NCBI GenBank assembly: GCA_934045905.1
Contig: OW203764.1
Coordinates: forward strand, 20,513,685-20,577,684
DNA from: Leuctra nigra
Taxonomy: Eukaryota; Arthropoda; Insecta; Plecoptera; Leuctridae
Length of the DNA: 64,000 bases
Direction: 5' to 3'
The stretch's first letter is position 1. Each line of letters opens with the position of its first letter. The translations under genes and the position numbers were made by a program. Of this stretch, positions 21,601 through 31,000 are shown one piece after another. The notes beneath the pieces are model-generated. The model had not been told where the DNA came from, did no database searches, and was given only the letters and a program-made list of their open reading frames with translations.

Positions 21601-24600
21601 AGAGTAGATAAGCCTTTAGTCATTCCCGTGTATGTCAACCACAAGGTGATTAATATGGAAGTAGATTGTGGGGCTGCTTGTTCTATCATATCAGAGCAAA
21701 TGTATCGGAAGCAGTTTCAGTTTCAGTTTCAGTTTTATTTCCAGTTAAAACACTCAGCTATAAAACTAAAGTCAGTTGCTGGTGAGTGTTTAAATGTCTG
21801 TGGTAAAATCAAAGTGTCTGTCAAAGCAAGCAATGTAACGCATGACCTAACTTTAGTGGTAGCTCAAGTGCCAGAGCTTATGCCATTGTTAGGAAGGCCA
21901 TGGTTGGATGTGTTAGTACCAACATGGAGAGACAACTTGACAGATCCTTACCAAGTTATCAGTTCTTTGAAAGTCACACAAGCTGTCCAGGAAGTTCAAA
22001 GATTACAGTCAAAGTTTCCAAAAGTATTCAGCAAAGATAACAAGGAATCTATCAAGGGGTTTCAAGGGGATGTTGTCCTCAAAGAAGGGTCAACACCAAT
22101 CTTTCACAAAGCTTATAGTGTGCCTTATGCACTTCAAAAGCAAGTGGAGGAGGAGTTGAATAAACTAGAGTCAACAGGGGTCTTGAGAAAAGTAACTAGA
22201 AGCGATTGGGCTTCACCAGTAGTGGTTGTTCTTAAGAAAGAGAAAGATACCTTAAGACTATGTGTTGATTACAAGGTAACAGTAAACAAGGCAGTCGACA
22301 ATGAGCATTATCCGTTACCACGGTTGGACGACATTTTCGCGTCAGTGGGAGATGCCAAGGTATTTACTGTATTAGATCTTAAAAATGCGTATCAACAACT
22401 GGAGATCTCAAAGAGAGCTCAAGAGATTTTGACAATCAATACCCAAATGGGTTTATTCAGGTTTACCAGGTTGCCGTATGGAATCACCAGTGCTCCGGCC
22501 ATTTTTCAATCGGTAATGGATCAGGTATTGCGTGGTATTCCAAAGGTTCAGTGCTATCTTGACGATTTGTTGATTGTTGGGGATTCCTTCGATGAAAATC
22601 AGAAAACGGTTGAACAGGTCTTAAAACGGTTGGAGGAACACAACATTAGGATTAACCTGGGAAAATGTAGATTTTTTAGGGACAGTGTCGAGTACCTAGG
22701 TCACCAGATTGACGGAAACGGGATTCATCCTCTTCCTACCAAGGTAGAAGCAGTGTTGAAAGCTCCCGCGCCGTCCGATATCCATCAGTTGAGGTCTTAC
22801 CTGGGGTTATTAAACTTCTATAACCGGTTCCTTCCAAACCTAGCGTCACAGATCAAACCATTGCACAAACTGCTGGAAAAGGGTGTAGATTGGTTTTGGT
22901 CAAAAGACTGTCAAGTAGCATTTGAGAAAAGTAAAGAGTTACTTACGAGCAATCAGTTGCTAGTCCCTTACGATCAGTCTAAAGAAATGGTGGTCTCCTG
23001 CGATGCATCTAATTACGGTGTTGGAGCGGTCTTATCTCATGTAATAGATGGAGTTGAAAAGCCGGTGATGTTTGTGTCCGCAACACTTAGTAAGAGCGAG
23101 CAAGGCTATGCGCAGGTAGAGAAAGAGGCGCTCGGAATTATCTTTGGAGTAAAGCGTTTTCATAAGTTCATTTATGGGCACAAGTTCAAGCTGGTCACGG
23201 ACCATTTGCCTTTGAAAGCGATTCTGGGAAGTAAAAAGGGAATTCCGACATTAGCTGCTGCGCGGTTGCAACGTTGGGCGATCATACTAGCCAGTTATCA
23301 ATATGAGATTGAATATCGTAAAGGTGTAGATTTGGCAAATGCAGACGCTATGTCCCGATTACCATTGCCAAACGAAACAGCCGAAAAGTCAATAGGTAAA
23401 TTTTCACCAGTCCACCGAGTGTGCGAGGTTCTTGGTTCGGAAGTGCCGTGTACACCGAAGCAGATAGCGCAGTTTACGCAAAAGGATGTAACGCTGTCAC
23501 GAGCCATGCTGTTAACTAATCAAGGTTGGTCGAACGGTGAACCACTTGATCCGAATTTAAAGCCGTACTTCCAAAGAAGGAACGAATTATCAATCGATGA
23601 AAATTGTTTGACATGGGGTAACAGAGTAATCATTCCAACAGGATTGAGAGATCATATTCTGGGTTTGCTACATGAGCAACATCCAGGAATTGTCAGGATG
23701 AAGATGTTAGCTAGAAGCCATGTTTGGTGGCCTGGGATTGATTCAGATATTGAGGAAAAGATATTACGCTGTGAAGAATGTCAACTGTCGCGTCCATCAG
23801 AAAGGAAGGGTCCGCTGCATAATTGGCCAGCATCGGGTAGGCCATGGCAGAGAATTCACTTAGATTTTGGGAAATTGGAAGGGACAATGCTGCTTATCTT
23901 AGTGGATAGTTACTCGAAGTGGGTCGAAGTATGGCCGATGACTACGACTACAGCAACCCGGGTCATTGATAAGTTACGCGAGTGTTTTGCAACTTTCGGA
24001 TTTCCAGAGTTAATAGTAACGGACAACGGTCCTCCGTTTAATTCCGCAGAGTTGGAGGACTTCTGCAAGGGTAATGGCATTCGTTTAGCTCACAGTCCAC
24101 CGTATCATCCAGCATCAAATGGGTTAGCGGAGAGAAATGTAAGAACGATCAAGGAGGTCTTATCGAAGTTCAATATCACTAGTGAACGTTTGGGAAGCGA
24201 TCATTCGAATTCCACATTGAGGAAAAGAGTGATAAACTTCTTGTTTCATTTTCGAAACACTCCATCGACCGTGACAAACATGTCTCCAGCTGAGGTGTTA
24301 TTAAAATTCCAGCCTCGTACCAGATTGAGTATGCTTAAACCAAATCTAGGAGTAACACTACGCCATGCTAATGCTAAACTTAGGGAGACCAGGAATTCTC
24401 AAATGATAAAAGGAGGAAAACAGTTCCTAGTAGGCGAACAAGTACTTGTAAGGAAGGTTGGGCCTAACAACAAGCCAAATTGGCAGAGAGGTGTAATCAA
24501 GCTCCAGGTGGGAAGAAATACATATTTAGTAGACGCAAATGGAAACATCAGATTGACACATTGCGATCACATTAGGAATTCTGGATTATCGGAAGAACAG

Positions 24601-25905
24601 TGTGTAATGCAGGAGCCGAATGAGTTGGAGCATGTACCTAGTGACGATACTACTATTAGGGAAGATAGTCCACCAGAGAATAGAGATGTCAGAAGTTCTC
24701 CTGTGAGAAGTTCCCCTACGAAGTCACCCAGGGCCGAGCAACCAGTAGACGGTCTGCGTAGGTCTACTAGGATCAGGAAGGCTCCAGAGAGGTTGGATTT
24801 ATAAGTTATCATGTTTATTTTCTACTGTGAACCATTATGTGCCATTATGATTTAAAAATGTGGTAATATATGAATTGTGAAGGTAATTTACTAAGGTAAA
24901 TGAAATTCTAATGTACACCATCATGTTCCATTATGATTTATAAATTGTGTAATATATAAGTTGTGAAGGTAATTTTTTCTTTCCAAGTGTGTAACATTTT
25001 CCCCCCCATTCCAATGTAAAATTTAAAAGGGGAGGAGTGTTGTGTTGGTATTGAGAGTGTTGGGTTGGTATTGATGGTTGTAATGTTGGGAAGACTGTTC
25101 GACAGTGTGATGGTGGACCGGGTCTGGAAATGTCTGACGAATAAATGGTATCACATGAACTGGTGTATTATTTAAAGTATTACTCCTAATATAAAGTATA
25201 GTGAAAACATAAAATAACATACATTCCCTTCAATTTTTATATTAAGCCATGAATCAACTATGAAAATGTGTAGGTACGACGACGAGTGTGAAGCGTAGTA
25301 GATCACAAAAGAGTGGTTCTACAATTTTCATAATACGTAATGTGGTTTTCCAGCCAGCCATGAAAGCGCTCAATGTGGCCAGCAGAAGAAAAATGAACAA
25401 TTTGGAATTATTTTGAAAATTCAAGCTAATTATTAGCAACTAGGATAAATATGATAGCAGCAACTAGGATACCCTAGCATCAGTTTTTTCACTGGTCGAG
25501 AAATTGATTTCGCTCAGCTACCTAGGTAAGTAACATAGCAAGTAGGTAGGACAGTATGAAAGATATTATTCAATTACGATGGTAGAAGTTTAGCAGTGCA
25601 ATTCTTGTTTGCATACGAACTTGGCATTTATTTGTATTTCAGTAAATGACTGTCTGTATGACATCAGATTGAGGCCACACCCCCGTCCATCCCAAAGCGC
25701 GACCATATAAGGTCACATCAACATAAACACGTCAACAGCCTGACATAAGTCCCCTAGTCATGAAAAAAGTATTTATTTACTTACCCTCCTTTATGCGCTT
25801 TTTCCTACCGAGAGTACCGATTTTCTCCCAGAAGGTTTCTTCCTTTTCATCTTTTCTTGATGCAGAAAGTGGAGGTTTGGGAGACTTCGGTCGTGGGGAC
25901 GCCAT
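15642..25905 (-). CDS. parvin: Parvin (actopaxin family, integrin-linked kinase partner)
   Basis: Eight coding exons on the minus strand: 25785-25905, 19723-19812, 19130-19303, 18944-19041, 17911-18072, 17693-17833, 16593-16836, 15642-15718. Together they give 1107 nt (368 aa), with phases agreeing at every junction. The protein has the parvin layout: a basic N-terminus (MASPRPKSPKPPLSASRK), a first calponin-homology domain (WINDELADQRIIVKDIEEDLYDGQVLQKL; EVTQSEEGQKQKL; KNIVAILHLLVSLARQFRAP) and a linker (ERDAFDTLFDHAPDKL). The second CH domain follows from residue ~263 (TFVNKHLNKVNLEV, GVYLTLLMGLLEGFFVPLY, NVTFAFELMQDIGL), then the end NLDLKSTLRVLYNLFTKYK. Parvins link ILK and PINCH to actin at integrin adhesions. 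Length and motifs are normal. Intron 1 (5972 bp) holds an LTR retrotransposon in antisense orientation. An upstream in-frame exon is listed separately. Confidence 0.95.
16231..16610. repeat. 190-bp tandem duplication copying the parvin exon 7 donor
   Basis: Positions about 16231-16420 and 16421-16610 are the same 190 bp with one visible mismatch (caacttatg versus caacgtatg). The unit includes the last ~18 nt of parvin exon 7 and its GTGAGT donor plus the start of the intron. On the minus strand the functional donor (intron from 16592) is in the copy nearer the exon. The other copy, 190 bp further on, holds an orphan donor. The junction shares a short tttta homology. Confidence 0.9.
17098..17628. 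mobile_element. hAT-like nonautonomous transposon (531 bp)
   Basis: Ends CAGACATGGGCA and, inverted, TGCCCATGTCTG, flanked by a perfect 8-bp duplication AGTAGGTG (17090-17097 and 17629-17636). An 8-bp target duplication with CAG-type ends is the hAT signature. The interior is made largely of short direct and inverted repeats of GTATCTTGTATTTTAAATAC type. No transposase. It lies in parvin intron 6. Confidence 0.85.
19426..19553. mobile_element. MITE with GGGCTGCRATCGTGTAAAATG terminal repeats
   Basis: The roughly 128-bp palindromic element begins GGGCTGCAATCGTGTAAAAT and ends with its inverse (attttacacgatcgcagccc), with about 28 bp of matched termini. It lies in parvin intron 2. Target-site duplication not resolved. 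Confidence 0.7.
20283..20459 (+). repeat. 5' LTR (177 bp)
   Basis: Begins TGTTGTGTTGGTATTGAGAG and ends ACATAAAA. The 5' end is TG, but the 3' end is AA rather than the usual CA; this end is fixed by the TAACA duplication and by the first base that differs between the two copies. Contains AATAAA within gacgaataaatgg, a possible polyadenylation signal. Confidence 0.9.
20572..24804 (+). CDS. Gag-Pol polyprotein of Gypsy-type retrotransposon
   Basis: A single 1410-residue frame. Gag occupies the first ~300 residues. It has an Arg/Gln/Ser-rich repeated segment (RQQSSGGSQ units, about residues 222-262) and two zinc knuckles: a shortened CRRCGRFHQESTC (C-x2-C-x3-H-x4-C) and a standard CFVCQKIGHTSQVC. 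The protease motif is VDCGAAC at about 364-370, with Cys where Ser or Thr is usual after the catalytic Asp365. Reverse transcriptase follows (LPYGITSAPAIFQ, YLDD at 662-665), then RNase H (CDASNYGVGAVLSH, YAQVEKEALG). The integrase has an H-H-C-C finger (HEQHPG to CEECQ, from ~1033) and D-D-E at about 1098, 1151 and 1187. Gag and pol are fused in one frame, so no frameshift is needed. The K02A2.6-like type is the closest match I recognise. Confidence 0.93.
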   Translation: MEEENVESPSVRVVPSAPEESVESSREGNPKTMSYFGKIQEFDGSAEDFTIYVERLELFFETNAVTEEKKVSIFLQQVGAKVYKIIKSLVSPALPKSKTYVELVTILKEYFSPVKSIIVEGYKFHNRSQKEAENVNSFSMELQHLASTCQFGSFLDRALRDRFICGLRDEEIRKHLLNCEEDTSFARAVRLARGLESARNDSRVVHAESASEVKQVRGHSRQQSSGGSQSRQQSSGGSQTRQPTSGRGQSRQQSSGRGQFNKSYSGDQCKSQCRRCGRFHQESTCPARNWKCFVCQKIGHTSQVCKNRSRVKQVEEDQSEGYEDDNYDSDSESFDMRKVSIIGRVDKPLVIPVYVNHKVINMEVDCGAACSIISEQMYRKQFQFQFQFYFQLKHSAIKLKSVAGECLNVCGKIKVSVKASNVTHDLTLVVAQVPELMPLLGRPWLDVLVPTWRDNLTDPYQVISSLKVTQAVQEVQRLQSKFPKVFSKDNKESIKGFQGDVVLKEGSTPIFHKAYSVPYALQKQVEEELNKLESTGVLRKVTRSDWASPVVVVLKKEKDTLRLCVDYKVTVNKAVDNEHYPLPRLDDIFASVGDAKVFTVLDLKNAYQQLEISKRAQEILTINTQMGLFRFTRLPYGITSAPAIFQSVMDQVLRGIPKVQCYLDDLLIVGDSFDENQKTVEQVLKRLEEHNIRINLGKCRFFRDSVEYLGHQIDGNGIHPLPTKVEAVLKAPAPSDIHQLRSYLGLLNFYNRFLPNLASQIKPLHKLLEKGVDWFWSKDCQVAFEKSKELLTSNQLLVPYDQSKEMVVSCDASNYGVGAVLSHVIDGVEKPVMFVSATLSKSEQGYAQVEKEALGIIFGVKRFHKFIYGHKFKLVTDHLPLKAILGSKKGIPTLAAARLQRWAIILASYQYEIEYRKGVDLANADAMSRLPLPNETAEKSIGKFSPVHRVCEVLGSEVPCTPKQIAQFTQKDVTLSRAMLLTNQGWSNGEPLDPNLKPYFQRRNELSIDENCLTWGNRVIIPTGLRDHILGLLHEQHPGIVRMKMLARSHVWWPGIDSDIEEKILRCEECQLSRPSERKGPLHNWPASGRPWQRIHLDFGKLEGTMLLILVDSYSKWVEVWPMTTTTATRVIDKLRECFATFGFPELIVTDNGPPFNSAELEDFCKGNGIRLAHSPPYHPASNGLAERNVRTIKEVLSKFNITSERLGSDHSNSTLRKRVINFLFHFRNTPSTVTNMSPAEVLLKFQPRTRLSMLKPNLGVTLRHANAKLRETRNSQMIKGGKQFLVGEQVLVRKVGPNNKPNWQRGVIKLQVGRNTYLVDANGNIRLTHCDHIRNSGLSEEQCVMQEPNELEHVPSDDTTIREDSPPENRDVRSSPVRSSPTKSPRAEQPVDGLRRSTRIRKAPERLDL
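21717..21740 (+). repeat. Hexanucleotide expansion in protease region
   Basis: cagttt is repeated four times and encodes QFQFQFYFQ shortly after the protease active-site motif. It is an in-frame expansion that probably lies in a surface loop. Confidence 0.7.
25038..25214 (+). repeat. 3' LTR (177 bp)
   Basis: Identical to the 5' LTR over all 177 positions by eye, preceded directly by the polypurine tract and followed by TAACA. Confidence 0.9.
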
Positions 25906-26001
25906 TGTTGTTGATCCACCAAACCCTGTCGGATAACAAATGAACTATTGTAAAAGGAGGGAAAATTTAAAAAATATATATATTCAAAATAATAATTCTA
26001 C

Positions 26002-26356
26002 CTTTGATAACACCAACAGACGTTTCTTCATCGTTGTTTGCATTTAAATAATTATTCTCATCTATAGTGTACAGATTTGTCTCCTGAATCGAATCTTCAT
26101 TTCTGTTTTCCGTTCCCCCAGATTCTCCACTCGATTCTTGGTCGGAAGATTCCTCAGTCTCCTCAGAAACAACAATCGCTGGATTTTTCTTCAACACTTC
26201 GACAACTCTTGGAGGTGGAACTGTTTCCTCTTCATCGTCGCTTTCTTCCGATTCTTCTGAACTAGACGAAGATGATGGTAACTGAGGATCAAGGCGTGTC
26301 TCCAACGATGATTGACGGAACAAAACTCGATATTCTGGATGCTCAGTTTCGTCCAT
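26002..26356 (-). CDS. Candidate upstream exon extending parvin N-terminus
   Basis: Open on the minus strand from ATG 26354-26356 (MDETEHPEYRVLFRQSS) to a donor AAAG|GTAGAA at 26001. The phase (one base left over) matches an acceptor CGACAG at 25926-25928, and the joined frame runs GFGGSTT straight into the parvin ATG at 25905. The result would be a 125-residue acidic, Ser/Glu-rich extension (SSSSSSEESEESDDEEE) before the canonical N-terminus. It may be an alternative first exon, or the 5' UTR may simply be open by chance. The strongly biased acidic composition and phase match argue for coding. No homologue recognised. Confidence 0.5.
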
Positions 26357-26850
26357 CTTCCTCAAGGGAGAGAGAACAACTGGAATACTTGTAACGATGA
26401 TTAATAATAATTTTCTTTATCTTCTTACCACTTCCCAGCATGTTATCACACAGGACAGGACATCCTCTGGCTGCGGCTTAACACTGAGCATGTTGAAATT
26501 GTCCCCCCCCCCCCCTACCCCTTCTGTTTCAAGTAAAATTACAGTAAAGCAAATCTTTTTGAACTTCAATTAAAATTATGAAGGAGGTAGATTTTTAATC
26601 AAAAGATAAGTTGTACTTTTTTCAAATAAACAAAAATCGCGCCCAGAATTATTACTTGCAAGTGCAATGCATTCTGGGTCAATCCCCTCCACTTCCCGGT
26701 CCCCCCACCCCAGGCTTAAAAAACACATGTTTTGAAGTCGCAATCAAATTCAACTCAAACCCTGAACATTTTGAACGAAGTGTCAACAAACCAGTGAGAC
26801 GTTTGCTGTGCTCTAAGAAATTATCACAAACACTATCCATTACGGAGACA
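26357..26850. promoter_or_regulatory. Head-to-head promoter region
   Basis: The first parvin-side ATG (26356, minus) and the TMEM186-like ATG (26851, plus) are under 500 bp apart and diverge, suggesting a shared promoter. Contains a run of 13 C at 26503-26515. No core promoter element is clear. Confidence 0.4.
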
Positions 26851-27591
26851 ATGAGTGCTGCAAGATTAGTCTCACAGGCAATTGCAGTGAAAAGTTCCAT
26901 TCTTCAGTCAAGAAGGTTAGGTTGTTACTGTCAACAAGTAGTCTTTTCTAGCCACTTATGTTCTTTAAATGTTAAAAGAACAGAAATGTGTCAATCACAA
27001 TTAAAGATTGCTAATAATTCATTAATTACGTATCAAAGATACTCGATGAAAGCAAGTTCTTCAAGGGAAGAGAAATTACGAATAAAAGATTCAGTACCAA
27101 CCAATTTCCGGTTGGTTTATAAAGCTCCGCTTGAATTTTACATTAACGTCACTCGATGTGTATCCACAGCATCTATACTGATGACTGTCTGTGCAAGCAT
27201 GTATGCCACCTTAACAGGAAATTGGGTAATCCATATTATGGAATCGGAGAATGTGATGAATGCAGTTGTACAAAATAACGAACAATTTGCAATAATTATT
27301 AGTGTATTTTTATTAGCGAACATAGCAGTGCAAAATATGGCCATAAGGTATCCGCTGCGGATATATTATAATGACCTTGACTCGTACATATGTATGTTTA
27401 CTAGTTACTTCCCTTGGAAATCATATAAATTGACATTTAAGACTGGCCAAGTAAAGTACGTTGGATCAACAGGCATTTTACCCTGGCAAGAATCGAAGTA
27501 CACAATTGGCAAGAAAAATGTATTGTTATTGGAAAATTATTTTCGTTTGCCAGTGGATTTACAAAAAATGTTAAAACCAACGAAGTCCTAA
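26851..27591 (+). CDS. TMEM186/TMEM70-like mitochondrial inner-membrane protein
   Basis: Single exon of 246 aa from ATG 26851. The frame is open further upstream to 26611, but this ATG was chosen because it gives a typical mitochondrial presequence: MSAARLVSQAIAVKSSILQS, with Arg/Ser and no acidic residues. After ~80 residues comes a core beginning FRLVYKAPLEFYINVTRCVS and two hydrophobic segments (ILMTVCASMYATL; FAIIISVFLLANIAVQNMAI). A beta-rich C-terminus follows (RIYYNDLDSYICMFTSY, YKLTFKTGQVKYV). This is the layout of the TMEM186/TMEM70/TMEM223 group, several members of which assist respiratory complex assembly. Which member it is cannot be settled here. AATAAA at 27620 follows the stop by 29 nt. 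Confidence 0.6.
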   Translation: MSAARLVSQAIAVKSSILQSRRLGCYCQQVVFSSHLCSLNVKRTEMCQSQLKIANNSLITYQRYSMKASSSREEKLRIKDSVPTNFRLVYKAPLEFYINVTRCVSTASILMTVCASMYATLTGNWVIHIMESENVMNAVVQNNEQFAIIISVFLLANIAVQNMAIRYPLRIYYNDLDSYICMFTSYFPWKSYKLTFKTGQVKYVGSTGILPWQESKYTIGKKNVLLLENYFRLPVDLQKMLKPTKS

Positions 27592-28037
27592 ACAGTACCT
27601 AAACACCATGGTTAATTAAAATAAAATCCAAGTTAAAATGTATTGCAACAAGAGTGTATACTTTTCCTCCCAAACTTCCTATGCAATTCATTATATTCAA
27701 AAATAGGTAAATTGCATCACCTTTAATAAAATGAAGACATAGATAGGTACCTACACGTTATAACAGTGTAGTCTGTATAATTCAATTAAAGCATTGTCAT
27801 TATTATAGTACAAAATTAAGTAGTAGACATTACTAAACATTACTTAGTAAACTGAAAAGAATTTAAAAGTTATTGTAACTTCTTGTATAATATGTAGACT
27901 GGTAGTACGTACCACACCACATCAATTTAAAAATAACTACCTCGACTAGGTACCTACTTAATTTTATAATTTACAAACTCTGAAAAATACATATTTAAAT
28001 ATAATTTACCTATCAAGTTATTGGCGTTGATTGCGGG

Positions 28038-31000
28038 CTAGTTGCCTTTGTTCTCTTCTTTCATGTTGACCCATGGATGGGTCAGAACATCTCGTAATGG
28101 CAGGCGGCGATACGGCTCTCGGATAAGAAGCTGAAAGTCGTACAGAGTCGTAGTTTGCGTGGCATGAAAGATTGTTTGTTGACTTCCAAAATAGCGTATG
28201 TTACAATTAGCCCTCATATGACACAACAATTTTCAAAACTTCGGACAAGCAATGCCAAAAAAATTTAAAAAATCGAGAAATACGTGTGTCCGAATTTTCC
28301 ATGCCTCTTGGGGATTCAAATCTGTCTAGTGTCTACAGATTCGCTATTCGCGTTTTCGGGCTGACCAGATGGCAGCACTTTCCAGGCCGCTATAACCACC
28401 ATGACACTGCGCAGTGACGCACATTGGTTTGTTTACGTTGTTTGGTGTCATGGCGTCATGGCGGAATCGAAATGTCAGTGAAGGTGTAATAACTTGTGAG
28501 TTGTGTTGTTTACGTTATTACTTTGTTATTACTTCATTTTATCATTTCCACCAGATTCCTTACCATAATTGTGGTTCATTTCCGAAGATAATAAATACTG
28601 CCTTTCTGATCAAAATGACATTGATAAGATCAATAACAAAAGGCGGACGATACGAAAACGATGCCGATATAGCACTTATAATTTCTCACACTAGAGTGTG
28701 CCCCCTTTGCTCGAAAACGCGAATTAACCAAGACTGAGAGAGTAGGTGGTAAAGTTGAAGTTCGAGTGGTGAACACTGAACACAGGGTTTGGATTAGTTA
28801 GGGTGATTATTCTAGAGTTGAATCATCAAAGAATAAGATTGAATGATTTAATCAAGGATCTTTCATTTGTCAATGTTTTTATTTGATTCATGGTGCACTG
28901 GTAAGCCAAGCACTAAGCCAAGCACTTCAAAAGCAGCCATGAATCCTTACAAATAAGACCTGGGGGGTTATTCTAAATTTCCTTGTCGTCTCGTATCAAT
29001 TGATACGGTATCACTACCATGTTAAATAGATAGCACTCCAGTGTGCAGTGAGCCTGTATCACGTGAAACGAGCCGACAAGGGAATTTAAGAATAACCCTC
29101 CAGGGCACCTAATTCTAGAATATAAAATTCATAATTGGACCAAACAGAATTGTCACTCTAGAGGCCAATTCTTAAGAAGAGACATTTTAAAACCGTTTAG
29201 GTACGTTTCCATTGTATTGTGTACTATAAAAGTTTACGGCTGGGCCTAGTTGTCAACTTTTTCAAGTTTTAAACAATGAAAACGTAAATGATACAGAACA
29301 AAAAAGCTCAATTGTCTTCCTTGAGGTCTATTCTAGAAATTTTTCCAATTCCATTGTGATGGAATCCGGTCACGGCCATAAGGATTAACATTGCATGTCA
29401 ATCGAATTCCATCAAAATTGGGAATTCAAAAGTTCTAGAATAAACCAGGAGGGTTATTCTAAATTCCCGTGTCCTCTCGTTTCACGTGATAAGGGCTCAC
29501 TGCACTCTGGAGTGCTATCTACTTTTAACATGGTGGTGACACCGTATCAATTGATATGAGACGACAAGGGAATTTAGAATAACCGCCCTGGTCCCAAATG
29601 AAAATTTCTGGTATGCAAAGAATTAATTTCTGTCCTTACCTTCATAATGAGATCACGAGCACCAGAAGAAAGATGTTCAGGGTATTTGATATTCCCCGTT
29701 GTTATGTTCTTGAACGTATCACTTTGTTCTTTCGAAAAGAATGGAGTCTTGCCGACCAGAAGTTCGTAACATAAAACTCCTAAACTCCAGATATCTGCGT
29801 TTGAGTCGTGCAGTTCGCCTCTCAGCATCTCTGGCGGCAGATAATCCAAAGTTCCGCAGATCGTATCGCGCCTGAAAAGTACAAAATACATTTAATGTTA
29901 GTTTACAATTCGCCCTTGACATGGGCATGGCGATGTTCGACGCTGAAAGATGAACATGGTTATCTTTTGACCTTGAACGCCCAGCGCTCGGCGATGAACC
30001 ATCTGATTGTCAAGCGCCGAATCACTGAACATCTATTGTCTAACTCTACGCGTAGCTTTGGATTGCACAATAGTAGGTAGTTATTTATGAAATTATTGAA
30101 TTCAATTGGCTTGACTAATACTTGACCGATTGGTTTGAAAATGTGTAAAATGTGTAAAATTGAGATAATCTTGGTCGTAAAGACTTGGAAAATTTTATAG
30201 TAATTGATCGGATCAATCAGTCAGAAGATAATTATTTAAAAATTTGAGACAATCCACGGATTTAAAAAAAAAAGTATGGTCTGTTCTGTAAACCCCAGAG
30301 ATTGGAGAAATGGTTCAACTTGTAGCTATATTGTCAGTAGTTGTCAGTAAATTGAGAAAATGTAATGTTGACCTTAATGACTTGGCAAAATTTCAAATTG
30401 ATTGTCCATGAACCAATCAAAAGAAGTTAAATATAAATTTGTTAAAAAATTTGAACTATTGAACAGATTTAAAAAACATTATGGTTGCAAACCCCAGAGA
30501 TGGTCTGTAGGTACCTACAGTGTGCAAAATTTCAGCTCGATAGGAGAAATGGTGCAAGCCTGTAATGTTTTCAGTAGGAGGGTACATACCCATCAGAAAA
30601 AAAAATTAAAAAACAGAGAGCAAAAAAGGAGACCCTCGCTCAATCATAAATTAGATTATGATCTAATGATTAAATCGATGAACACTTGGCACAACTAAAA
30701 ATGATCGCTTGCAGTAGATATGATCGACTGAAAAATGTTAGATCTAAGATGATAAGATCACACCATCAGAAGTCAGTCCAAGTGATCTCCTCGTCTCACT
30801 CTATTTGGTGACCCCTCATTTCCATAATAGTAAGCAACTAAGCATTGATTGTTATCATTCAAATTTCTCTGATTATTTTTTACTTGGCCAAGTGTACTAC
30901 CTACATAGAAGTTAGAACTCACTTGGGTTGACCAATTGGACCGGATTAATTATTTTCCAGTAAATGAACAAGCCGAAGGCTTGGGAATGAAGAAGAAATA

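Larger units (their letters stand above)
20283..25214 (+). mobile_element. Intact Gypsy-type LTR retrotransposon
   Basis: Two 177-bp LTRs (20283-20459 and 25038-25214) are identical by eye. They are flanked by a 5-bp duplication TAACA (20278-20282, 25215-25219). A primer-binding candidate TGGCGACGAGGAT starts at 20462, two bases after the 5' LTR. A polypurine tract AAAAGGGGAGGAG (25025-25037) abuts the 3' LTR. One uninterrupted gag-pol frame fills the inside, and no env-like frame follows. It lies in parvin intron 1 on the opposite strand. Identical LTRs and an intact frame point to a very recent insertion. Confidence 0.95.

Noticed and set aside
28414..28737. 107-codon plus-strand frame in Aurora intron 5
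   Set aside because: No domain, mixed composition, bounded by short inverted blocks (attcgcgttttcg at 28348 and 28705). Looks like repeat or chance sequence.
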